From Arctopsyche grandis (lineage: Eukaryota > Arthropoda > Insecta > Trichoptera > Hydropsychidae): a stretch of 64,000 nt of DNA. The stretch spans positions 42,263,486-42,327,485 of the forward strand of contig NC_135355.1 in NCBI RefSeq assembly GCF_051622035.1. Reading direction: 5' to 3'. The stretch's first letter is position 1; each line of letters begins with the position of its first letter. The notes below the pieces were generated by a model that had not been told where the DNA came from, made no database searches, and saw nothing but the letters and a program-made list of their open reading frames with translations. A program made the position numbers and the translations under genes. Positions 57,501-63,125 of the stretch are shown here, one piece after another.

Positions 57501-58656
57501 AAAGAATTTTTCAGAGTATATCTGTAGTGCTGCTGGTCAGACTTGGATATTTGTGACTCCAGGTCGATCGTTTCCTATCTAGAGTTTGCCAATTTTTCTG
57601 ATTTCATTGGTGAAACGGTTCCCGATTAAATTGACTAAAAACCTCCCTATCTACTATGTCACGACTATTTGAGTATGATTAAAGTACAATTCATAGATGC
57701 CTCGTTAATTTCGAGTTTCCAGTGTCTCGTAATACAGCGAATTGTGTAATAAAAATGCCGCATTATTTGTAATTGGCCAGAAAGGCGCATTGTGGTTTAC
57801 CTGTTAGACCTTCCTGGTACATACATATATGTATATGTAAAAAAAATATAGCTGAGTGAGTTCCATAATTATTATAAATATTGTATTCCATTTTACATGG
57901 AACATATTAGATCCATCCATTTCGCATTGTTTTAAGATCGACCGATCTAATTAAAATTTTTACTTTATCTATGTACGTAGTAACAATAGATGAAGTTTTG
58001 TGATCATGCGAAAATTCGAACTCGAGATTGTTACTGGTTCGAACTCAGAATCGATTACTGATCATGTTTTCATGATCTAGAAAAAATGTGTGTGTGTGTC
58101 TGTGTATTTTTTGAACAACGTTAGTCCTATCGAACTGAAACTTCGTATCGGTTACTGAAATTCTTATCGACACGACGTAATTTATGTAGGTAATTGTTTA
58201 ATCCTAAAACGCAAAACTTAAGTATTTGAATGTACACGTGATCAACCGTTAGATTATATGTATATATATATTTTTGTAATTTTTTCGTCCATGTGGAATT
58301 TAATTGAACACATGCACGTGTGCACAATATGAACATGTGCGAAGATGTTGCACGCGTTACTTAGTTAGTCCTAGAAAAAATAAACAATTCCATCTGAGGC
58401 AAATAAATAAATACTCACTGTCTCCCGCGTTGGAGGCTGGCTCCAGTGTCCAAATTTGCTTCTTCTTGAGCGAAGTACCGTTTGCGTTGATCTTGAATCC
58501 GAAGGTTTCAGCCGTGAGATAGCGATAACGGGCATTTATCAGTCCAATAGTCCACCATCCTCTCTGTTGGTTCTGGGTGATGATGTCTCCTGAACAGTTA
58601 TTGCTCGCCGGTGTGCCACCATTTTGGTGCCCATTGTGGCCGTTAATCTTATCCAT
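36586..58656 (-). CDS. sn: Fascin, actin-bundling protein (singed)
   Basis: Coding exons on the minus strand: 58656-58419 (exon continues to 58666), 52298-52190, 45895-45748, 44532-44290, 43863-43692, 37480-37324, 37246-37085, 36999-36863, 36788-36586. All junctions are GT-AG and join in frame to 522 residues; fly Singed is 512. The protein has the four beta-trefoil repeats of fascin and cross-links parallel actin filaments in bristles, filopodia and nurse cells. Landmarks are [14 protein letters not shown] (Ser62 corresponds to the regulatory PKC-site serine), [72 protein letters not shown] and the terminal TQWEY typical of the family. An acceptor (TTTTCAG) 10 nt before the ATG implies an upstream non-coding exon. 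Introns 1, 2 and 5 (about 6 kb each) hold the RTE LINE, the DD38E transposon and a Harbinger derivative, and SINE and hAT-type elements respectively. Confidence 0.95.
39446..39656 (+). repeat. Dispersed repeat ending in a GGCTTCGCTCAGTATT motif
   Basis: Begins ACTAGTTGTTTTACCCGGCT, then TCGCTCAGTATTTGTAATAT, and ends AAAGTCTCTTTCGAAATTAT, then ATATTAGA. A second copy lies inverted at 59940-60143. Similar CCCGGCTTCGC wording is common in insect genomes. No ORF. Confidence 0.6.
40848..41802. mobile_element. hAT-type element with 8-bp duplication GTATGTAT
   Basis: GTATGTAT precedes (40840-40847) and follows (41803-41810) the element, though the left flank is itself a GTAT microsatellite. Ends are TAGTGCTTCCAATCCCGG and, inverted, TAAGGCTTCCAATCCCGG. 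Subterminal DNA on both sides is packed with GCACCGGGATTC/ATCCCGGTGCTA inverted motifs. The 955-bp body carries no transposase. At 41255-41515 it contains pieces of two other dispersed repeats seen at 45.1, 56.9 and 62.9 kb, so it is a composite. Confidence 0.7.
42691..42925 (+). mobile_element. SINE copy B, tRNA-headed, plus strand
   Basis: tRNA-like head with A box TGGCTCGGTGG (42701-42711) and B box GGTTCGATCCC (42744-42754), then CTGCTGGTTAGACTTGGATA, CTCCAAGTCGATCGTTTC and CTACCTGCTGTCACAAATAT. It stops before the CCTTCCTGG tail seen in copies at 17.8 and 57.4 kb. RNA polymerase III promoter elements are thus present, but this is not a tRNA gene: the cloverleaf cannot be completed. Confidence 0.75.
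43222..43392. mobile_element. hAT-type MITE with 8-bp duplication AATGGAGG
   Basis: AATGGAGG at 43214-43221 and 43393-43400. Perfect inverted ends CAGGGGCGTCATTT/AAATGACGCCCCTG; inside, a C-rich left arm and a long C run near 43357-43369. 171 bp, no ORF. Confidence 0.8.
45055..45365 (+). repeat. Dispersed repeat family R, copy 1
   Basis: Shares with 56930-57200 the blocks AAAAAGTTATAGGCGTT, CAATTAAAATCTGACAAA, GAGGGTGGCG, ACGATTATTTTTCACCATCG and AATGGCAAAGTTT, in the same order. Pieces also occur at 52005-52085 (CACCATCGTAATGGCGGA) and 41255-41320 (ATTGTCAGACGAAAAAATCG). All four copies are on the + strand. No ORF and no terminal repeats recognised. Confidence 0.65.
46615..47304 (-). mobile_element. 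Harbinger-type derivative, second copy, opposite orientation
   Basis: Flanked by TTA at 46612-46614 and 47305-47307. Ends AGGTCTGTTCATAC and GTATGAACATACCT match the copy at 32722-33535. It is 690 bp, shorter than the first copy: most of the nuclease N-terminus is gone, leaving traces such as [20 protein letters not shown] near 46980-47040. The shared 3' part (46630-46880) is about as similar between copies as are the ends. Confidence 0.8.
48174..49812 (+). mobile_element. Intact Tc1-group DNA transposon (DD38E)
   Basis: TA dinucleotides at 48172-48173 and 49813-49814 flank perfect 28-bp terminal inverted repeats (CACTACCGTCCATATGTT..., 48174-48201 and 49785-49812). 1639 bp with one uninterrupted transposase gene. 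Perfect ends, TA duplication and an open full-length ORF mean the copy is young and possibly still active. It sits in fascin intron 2, opposite to the direction of the host gene. Confidence 0.93.
48599..49642 (+). CDS. Tc1-group transposase, DD38E
   Basis: 347 residues. N-terminus: two helix-turn-helix regions (about 8-55 and 75-115) separated by a GRPR-type AT-hook (GRPRIT, 59-64), then the catalytic core [11 protein letters not shown] (Asp154), [10 protein letters not shown] (Asp244) and [14 protein letters not shown] (Glu283). Between the second Asp and the Glu there are 38 residues, not the 34 of classical Tc1 elements; four extra residues sit in the [14 protein letters not shown] stretch. 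DD38E Tc1 relatives have been described in animals under the name Intruder; I assign this copy there by spacing, not by alignment. The protein would cut and paste its own DNA at TA sites. The ATG is 425 bp inside the element and the stop is 170 bp before the right end. Confidence 0.92.
   Translation: MGKNKNLTMETRGAIIALYKQQKTQRYIAENLNISKTAVQQTIKKFQNSNNIMDLSKSGRPRITTQALDQQMILLSKRNRRITAPEIASDIEKTAFKKVSVTTVKRRLMEVKLEGRIAVRKPLLRRNNKAKRLAWALQHRNWSIEDWSKVIWSDESKFELFGSKRRVYVRRTPQEKMMPDCVLPTIKYGGGSIMIWGCFSRAGVGILIKINGILKKEGYLKILKEQVLPCGRNLCGHDFIFQQDNDPKHKSKLCMDFLQQEEEKNNLKIMNWPPQSPDLNPIELLWDELDRRTRIHRSTSINKFWNHLQESWKSIPPITLQNLINRMPRLCAAVIKSKGGFFDESSV
50480..50681 (-). mobile_element. Possible piggyBac-type MITE end
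   Basis: The right edge reads CAATCAAAGGG followed by TTAA (50678-50681), preceded by two palindromic AACGCCxATCxGCGTT blocks at 50601-50615 and 50645-50660. TTAACCCTTTG ends with such inner palindromes are frequent in insect TTAA elements. The opposite end was not found, so the left limit is arbitrary. Confidence 0.35.
51718..51945 (-). mobile_element. Eroded 3' fragment of an RTE-type LINE, minus strand
   Basis: CCACATATTTTCCTTAATTC, CACCCATCTTAC, CATTCTCTTGGATATCAATC and GCACTTCCTTTGTACACCTC correspond base by base, with many changes, to the same region of the truncated copy at 33.7-33.9 kb and to the 3' end of the LINE at 53.7 kb. No open frame remains; clearly older than the other two copies. 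Confidence 0.6.
52005..52085 (+). repeat. Dispersed repeat family R, fragment
   Basis: CACCATCGTAATGGCGGAGG, then TATTGATGACCAAAATGAGC and ATGGCAAAGTATGAAAACGA, matching the central part of the copy at 45055-45365. Confidence 0.55.
53640..56670 (+). mobile_element. Intact RTE-type non-LTR retrotransposon
   Basis: One long ORF with endonuclease and reverse transcriptase and no separate gag-like ORF, a very short 3' end, and a terminal ATGATGATGATGATGA tail (56650-56668) are the marks of the RTE clade. The left limit cannot be set exactly; no clear target duplication was found. The copy is antisense to fascin. The open frame across nearly 3 kb indicates recent insertion. Confidence 0.85.
53695..56652 (+). 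CDS. RTE-type endonuclease/reverse transcriptase
   Basis: 985 residues. An AP-endonuclease-like domain lies at about 50-300: [17 protein letters not shown] (catalytic Glu), [15 protein letters not shown] (189-197), NEIDFILTN and GSDHRLV (catalytic His). The reverse transcriptase follows, about 480-790: [67 protein letters not shown] (FADD at 730-733) and [10 protein letters not shown]. The C-terminal region has [33 protein letters not shown] and [12 protein letters not shown]. The product would nick target DNA and copy its RNA there. All catalytic residues I can check are present, so the copy may be functional. The ATG at 53695 is the first in frame; in RTE elements the true start is often uncertain, and [15 protein letters not shown] (about residue 41) is another candidate. 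Confidence 0.9.
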   Translation: MAVRTHSLNGNLSQVPPFSQHILDKCEKNNIQTSNKVRVTMDDSLANRNLYLATYNVRTLSSEGSVLALENELESIKWDLVGLSEVRRKQENQIILKSGNCLYWRGLPNGRIGGVGFLINKRIERNIIEINDISERICYVVLRISSRYTCQIFQVYAPTSSHPDEEIEDFYEKLQGAYDNSRHHFKIIMGDFNAKIGQKANTERAVGNFGTGQRNDRGDRLIEFAEHNRLFITNSFFRKNTNNKWTWESPKGDRNEIDFILTNALHSVKDVSVLSKVDIGSDHRLVRAKMAININCERRKLIKGCSNSPDFAQLRSRKKEFELELGNRYGKLNPEADIEELNTVISSVLTSTGKKLGGFRKQIKLSKISAETKNLIKHKRNLDRDNNKQEYNLVNKEIKKRIVRDVRDFNSKLIENTIKNNRSLKKCKQDLFLGKNQMIAIRSESGVIIRNREEIIDRVYTFYAKLYENDNGQFPTLESTHGQRVPAVLPSEVEAALKTAKNGKTPGEDNIPIDLLKCGGPPLINILARLFSKCIQNQAIPEGWNNATIILIHKKGDKSDIKNYRPISLLSAVYKLFTKVITERLKNILDENQPIEQAGFRANFSTMDHLQVVGELIERANEYQRPLCLGFVDYEKAFDTVSHNAVLNALKTQGVPEPYVGLLATIYKNATASVKIFSGTDRFSIGKGVRQGDTISPKLFNAVLEGVFRKLDWDTAGVSINGRFLSHLRFADDIVLVARDSADLLIRLTQLDRESRKVGLKINVDKTKLMFNSYCMPDSIPLDDKPVEVVNNYLYLGQIIDMSGSKNEEIKRRMKLGWSAFGRMNAVFKSKMPLCLKKRIFDQCVLPVMTYGCETWTPNAKMQNKIQCTQRSMERCMLGITRKDRKRNTWVRNMTRVVDIVDRVKRLKWQWAGHVARRMDERWTKEVLEWYPREGKRVKGRPQGRWVNEIRKMCGMRWMSVAQNRDEWKRVGEAFIQQWMANGCK
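56930..57200 (+). repeat. Dispersed repeat family R, copy 2
   Basis: Counterpart of 45055-45365, more eroded at the right end. Lies just downstream of the intact LINE in fascin intron 1. Confidence 0.65.
57424..57838 (+). mobile_element. SINE copy A, full-length, plus strand
   Basis: The most complete copy: head GCATAGTTCGGTCGTTAAGC with box B GGTTTCGATCCC at 57470-57481, a body with CTGCTGGTCAGACTTGGATA and GTTTGCCAATTTTTCTGATT, a middle with GATGCCTCGTTAATTTCGAG, and the tail GTAATTGGCCAGAAAGGCGC, GTTTACCTGTTAGACCTTCC, then TGGTAC and ATAC-type simple repeat. The minus-strand copies at 7.9 and 17.9 kb share head-body-tail order. Confidence 0.8.
57985..58195 (-). repeat. Inverted piece of the CTTCCGG-type repeat
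   Basis: The minus strand matches 63000-63125: GTAACCGATACGAAGTTTCA, TCGATAGGACTAACG, TTTTTTCTAGATCATGAAAA and TGATCAGTAATCGATTCTGA. Only the right-hand boundary domain of that repeat is present here. Confidence 0.65.
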
Positions 58657-58666
58657 TTTTATTTAC

Positions 58667-59930
58667 CTGAAAATAAAAACAACCATCAATCAATGAAAAG
58701 GGGAGCAAAGACACGAGTCATCGGTATAATGTACACACACGAGTGCCAAAAGTGAAACTATATTATTATTCGAACGATATGTATGTTAATTCATGGTCGG
58801 TTAATTCACTCTCGATTATCAAGTTCAAGAGCAGATTAAAAAAAATGCTAGCCACTTGTACGGACGATACAATTCAACAAATAATATAATAATTTATTAT
58901 CACCGAGTTGATATCGGTCACTACTACTGTTCGTCTCTACATATGTAGAACTAGTTTGACCGGTGGAGTCTCTAGTTCTTGTCCGTGGAGAGTCGAGTCG
59001 AGTCGACCTCGTTGTAAACATTGCACTTTGTTTAGATTCGTGGCCACTACGAAAGTTCTAATGAATACTGATCATATGTATTAGAGAATACACAAAGGAG
59101 ACCAATGGAGCAGGATAAGAGCGTCTTTCATCGCCGATTAAACACCGCAGACAATATCGGAATTGATTGAAGAATAATATTTTAATAGAAACTCGAAGAC
59201 GAAGTGTGTCAAACATAAATATTTATGTAGAGAAGAGGTATAGGTATGTAAATTTCGACTGCATTTTTTTTTTAAATTGATGCAACGGTCTTGTCGAATA
59301 ATTATAATATGTCGATCAAGAGAAATGTGAGCCTCGAGAACAGGTTGGATATTATATTGTAAATAAAAAAAATACTCATACTAATGTTGTACACATGCAT
59401 GTGAACGAGCCTGCTTATTACATGTGCATACAAAACAATCGATTAGATACTTGGGTTTGGAAACTCCAGTAACAAAGTACATATTTGCAAACTAGATGTA
59501 ATTAATATGAAATATAACATTAAAGAGGAAAATATAGCCAAATATAATTTTAGAAGAGGTAAAAGAATTGTACCTTGCTGAAGAATTTAAAAGAGAATCC
59601 TTGTTTTAGAGTAAAGATACATACGGCTGGAATATTAAGCAGAAGCACAATGGCAAGATTGCATACAATAGCGATACTGACGAGTTTTGTGCTTTTCTGA
59701 TCTCTCTAAATCCGATGTGTAAAGAGATACGTATTGTGTATTTCAAGCAACCCTAGATAGACAGGAGATATGTATGTACTATAAATTGGTATTACTAGCG
59801 GATCCAGAAAAATGCCATTAAATTAAAAATCCACCCCTCTTGAACCCGCCTATGATTGGTATACAGGATAATGCAGACCGACAAAATTATAAATTTCACG
59901 CAGTTAGATAGATTGTCGAGCTAAATCAGC
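58667..59930. promoter_or_regulatory. Upstream region of fascin
   Basis: The ATG exon of fascin starts at an acceptor (58667-58668), so a non-coding first exon lies to the right. A short GC-richer patch, TCGAGTCGAGTCGACCTCG near 58992-59010, followed by TTGTAAACATTGCAC, is one candidate area. No TATA box or transcription start can be fixed; the rest is AT-rich. Confidence 0.3.
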
Positions 59931-59939
59931 AATAATCTT

Positions 59940-60143
59940 CTAATATATAATTTCGAAAGAGACTTTGTAAGTATGTAAGAAAATATGTATTGTTGGTTGG
60001 GAACTTCGTAAACATAACAAAGTTTCTATGACGACAATTCAATTGGTTGAATATTATATAATAAATTAAATAAAAAAACATTCGCCATGTTTAAGCTGTT
60101 TATATTACAAATACTGAGCGAAGCCGGGTAAAACAACTAGTAT
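59940..60143 (-). repeat. Dispersed repeat, inverted copy of 39446-39656
   Basis: Minus strand starts ACTAGTTGTTTTACCCGGCT, then TCGCTCAGTATTTGTAATAT and AAACATGGCGAAT, and ends AAGTCTCTTTCGAAATTATA, then TATTAGA. The ends are better conserved between copies than the middle. Confidence 0.6.
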
Positions 60144-60689
60144 GTAATAAAAACGAGTAAAGATCACGTTTCGATCATGAACTACCGAGTCAATGCACCG
60201 GTGCGAGATATGTTTCGATGACAATGCTTCGACTAAAGTGCACATACAGACGAAAAAAAAAACTCGCGTCCTTAGAGTGCAACAGTGATAACTCAACAAT
60301 TTGGTAAAAACAAGTAGAAAATAAATATACGCTAGGGGCGCGACTCGAGGGGGGGAGTAGCTTCTATTTCATCCGTTGGGTATTTAAATGTCACATTGGA
60401 GTTCATATATAAAAAAAGTATTTATTTAAAGCATTACTTCGGTGAACGTAGCACATAGATTACGCTAGTCACTAGCGGGGAAGGTACTCGATAAATACGG
60501 TATTTTTAGTGATACCCCCCCCCCCTCCCCTCAGTAAATAAGTTTTACATTAAAAACCAAGGGACGGCATTTTGTATACAATACACAATAAAAAAAATAC
60601 GGGACATTTGTCAACGACTGAAACATTTGAATGACGCTAGGAGCGGGAAGCAAAACTTTCTTACGGCGAAAAATAATATATGAATAATA

Positions 60690-60960
60690 CATTTATTAAA
60701 GTTTTCATACGGATGTATTGAATGTACTGAGCGAGTTGGATGTACAATTGTATTATTTCTGACAATGCCAGCGACCATAGCCACGGCTGAAAGAAGTTTC
60801 AGCAAATTAAGAATAATCAAAAACTATTTGAGATCTGTAAGTAGTCAAAGATCGCACTTTTTTGATTTACACCTCTTGTCAATAGAACATAAATTAGTGA
60901 GTGATTTAAAATTTCACGATATCATTAGTGAGTTTGTTAATTTGAAAGCGAGAAAATAAA
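60690..60960 (+). pseudogene. hAT transposase C-terminal remnant
   Basis: IVLFLTMPATIATAERSFSK followed by LRIIKNYLRSVSSQRSHFFD and LHLLSIEHKL is the hAT dimerisation domain (P.T.ATAERSFSKLK.IKNYLRS.MSQ.RL..L.LLSIE). The rest of the transposase is absent and the reading frame is broken left of 60740, so this is a dead fragment. Surrounding DNA (60330-60540) has C and G runs but no recognisable ends. Confidence 0.75.
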
Positions 60961-61252
60961 AAAAAATATAGATATAGATACCTCATTTTTATTCAAATTT
61001 TAAGTATGAATAGTTTAATTAGTACCACGAATAAATATAATGTTTTATTAAAAAAAATATATTTCACATTGTTAAATTTTGTATACGCAATTTTAATAAA
61101 ATAAATAATTTTCATAATAAAATTATTTTTTTAAATATATAAGTATGTTTTTATTATTGGGCTCCAAAATAATTAGTAAGTCTCTGTACATACTATATTA
61201 TTGCAATGTTTAAAACGCTGCCCCGAACAAATACCTCTCGCGAAGTTATCAC

Positions 61253-61385
61253 TAGAGCTCGGAATCTGAAGGGGCTGTTTATTGTTCAAAGATTGTAAAT
61301 GCATTGTTAAAGGTTTACCGAACCTTTTTTACAACAATGGTACAATAGGCGGCACGTTTCCGGCCCCTTCAGATTCCGACCTCTA
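61253..61385. mobile_element. hAT-type MITE with 8-bp duplication GTTATCAC
   Basis: GTTATCAC at 61245-61252 and 61386-61393. The ends TAGAGCTCGGAATCTGAAGG and, inverted, TAGAGGTCGGAATCTGAAGG differ at one base. 133 bp, no coding capacity. It lies 0.3 kb right of the hAT transposase remnant, but there is no sign that the two belong to one element. Confidence 0.8.
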
Positions 61386-61479
61386 GTTATCACCTCTGAG
61401 CTCTAAGATGAGTAATTCCAAATGCCACGATATATTATAATATACATAAATTGGCAATTTGTTGTATGAGTTGCAAATG

Positions 61480-61857
61480 GGCAAGAATTGCATTGGCCGC
61501 GAAAATGAAAACGAATACATATGCATATGTAACTATGTACATATGTAGTTGTAGGCAGCGCATCGTCATTACCCTTCAGCTTTAGTTGGCCGAATTTGCA
61601 TACGTGGCCATTTTTACCTCATTGTTTGGGTCTATCCGAGCGTGAAAACGTTCCCACACTGGCTTTCTCATAAGACCTCTTGTGAGAGACTATTCGTTGC
61701 GAGGCTGTGTGTGTGTGTGTGTGTGTGTTCTTCTGACGCGTCACGTTGATTTGACCCGTGTACGAAAAATTCCGTGACCTCACGTTATCCGTTTTCCGTA
61801 ACTTTGTACGAGTAGCAAGTAGGTAAAATCACGTCTATCGTCTCGTCTGAGGTCACG
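61480..61857 (+). promoter_or_regulatory. CpG-richer region before the candidate exon at 61858
   Basis: Compared with the neighbourhood this stretch is rich in CG dinucleotides (GACGCGTCACGTTGATTTGA, CGTGTACG, TATCGTCTCGTCTGAGGTCA) and contains a (GT)n tract at 61709-61728. It fits a promoter and 5' UTR for a rightward gene. Inference from composition. Confidence 0.35.
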
Positions 61858-61927
61858 ATGGCTCCCGACGATCACGAAGAAAGCCTATTATTGTGTGGAT
61901 CGACCACAATTGAATGCTCCAAAGGAG
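61858..61927 (+). CDS. Candidate first coding exon of an unidentified gene
   Basis: ATGG in a good start context (GGTCACGATGGCTCC) opens MAPDDHEESLLLCGSTTIEC, then SKG, and runs into a GT donor (AAAGGAG|GTACTT) at 61928. The 5' side is CpG-rich as expected of a promoter, while the DNA right of the donor is repeat-rich like an intron. The peptide is not one I recognise, and no downstream exon was found in the remaining 2 kb. It could be chance; RNA data or conservation would decide. Confidence 0.35.
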
Positions 61928-61969
61928 GTACTTATACATATACATATATAATACAAAGGTAGATGATGC

Positions 61970-62060
61970 AGTGGTGTAGTGCTAAATAAAAAAGAACCAG
62001 GTCGGTTATTAATTTTTATGACCCCCACCCCGCTTTTTTCTTCACTAAAAAAAAAATTCG
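61970..62060 (+). repeat. Repeat unit shared with 63909-64000
   Basis: CAGTGGTGTAGTGCTAAATA, AAAAAGAACCAGGTCGGT and AATTTTTATGACCCCC recur, with changes, at 63909 (CAGTGTTGTAGTGCTAAATA). Both are on the + strand and look like the same end of one dispersed element; the second runs off the window. Confidence 0.65.
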
Positions 62061-62179
62061 GGTGTGACCAACCCATGAGGTTATCTATGTATTTGCGGAA
62101 TATAAGAAGGTTACAAAACAAAATTCGATATTGAACTAAGAACTATGATAGCGATACAAATTGAGCGCAAATGTATGGA

Positions 62180-63125
62180 GACTTGCACAAGACAAAAGTT
62201 CTACTTCCGGTTGTCGGTTTTTGTTCAAATTTTTTTATTATTTAAAATCAGTATAAGTATTATACACATTAAATATCAAGAAGATTAAAATAATTTAAAA
62301 GGTCAAAATAAAATAATGAAATATTGTTTTAAAAAAAAATACTACTTCCGGTTTACGAATTCTAACCAAAACGTTAGCAGCAGTTAGTACATAAAGAATA
62401 CAAATATAAATTTTCAGCTTAATACGTGCAGGGGTGTGGACAGGATTCAGGCGACAACATTTTAGACCTTTCTAAGAGGAGAAAATCCCACTTCCGGTTT
62501 ATTAAATTGTGATTTTTTTTATTATCATCACATTGATAGAAGAATTATACTTGATTTTTTTCGTGAAGATCACACATGTATAAGGGGTCGAAAAAATAGT
62601 GGAAGAAAAATCGAACAAGAGTAAACTACCACTTCCGGTTGAGGGATGCTTACCAAATTTAATACATAACTTGTTATTACGCTTAAACTTCTAGATGTGA
62701 AATTTCAGTTCAAGAAACCAAAAGGTTTCTGAGAAAAACATAAAAAACTTCGATTCTCTAGAGTAAAAGTACTACTTCCGGTTCAGATAAAAATATTTAA
62801 AAAATATAAGGTTATAAAAATTATTATTTCTATTGCATGTAAAAAAGATTTAATCCGATTGAGTTAGCGGTGTGGGAGATAATTGAATTCAAAAACTTAA
62901 AAAAAGAGGACACCTATGTATAAGGGGAGGTACCATTTCCGGTCAACTTAAAAATTTGAAAAAAATTTACGTCGTGTCGATAAGAATTTCAGTAACCGAT
63001 GCTAAGTTTCATTTCGATAGGACTAACGGTGTTCAAAAAATCCCCAAAATACACAGACACACACACACATTTTTTCTAGATCATGAAAACGTGATCAGTA
63101 ATCGATTCTGAGTTCGAATCAGTCA
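62180..63125 (+). repeat. Degenerate ~142-bp tandem array with CTTCCGG anchor
   Basis: The anchor CTTCCGG (last unit TTTCCGG) recurs at 62204, 62344, 62491, 62632, 62774 and 62936, spacing 140, 147, 141, 142 and 162 bp, usually as ACTACTTCCGGTT or CCACTTCCGGTT. Between anchors the units share only an AT-rich pattern with AATTTTTTT and GATTT runs. The last unit leads into a conserved boundary domain (TTACGTCGTGTCGATAAGAA, TTTCAGTAACCGATGCTAAG) also found at 41334-41515 and, inverted, at 57985-58195. Confidence 0.7.

Larger units (their letters stand above)
52299..58418. other. Fascin intron 1, holding a whole LINE and a SINE
   Basis: Contains the LINE (about 53.65-56.67 kb), repeat R copy 2, SINE copy A and an inverted piece of the CTTCCGG-type repeat at 57985-58195. 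52300-53600 is AT-rich with short GTAT microsatellites (52750-52775) and no gene. Confidence 0.5.
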
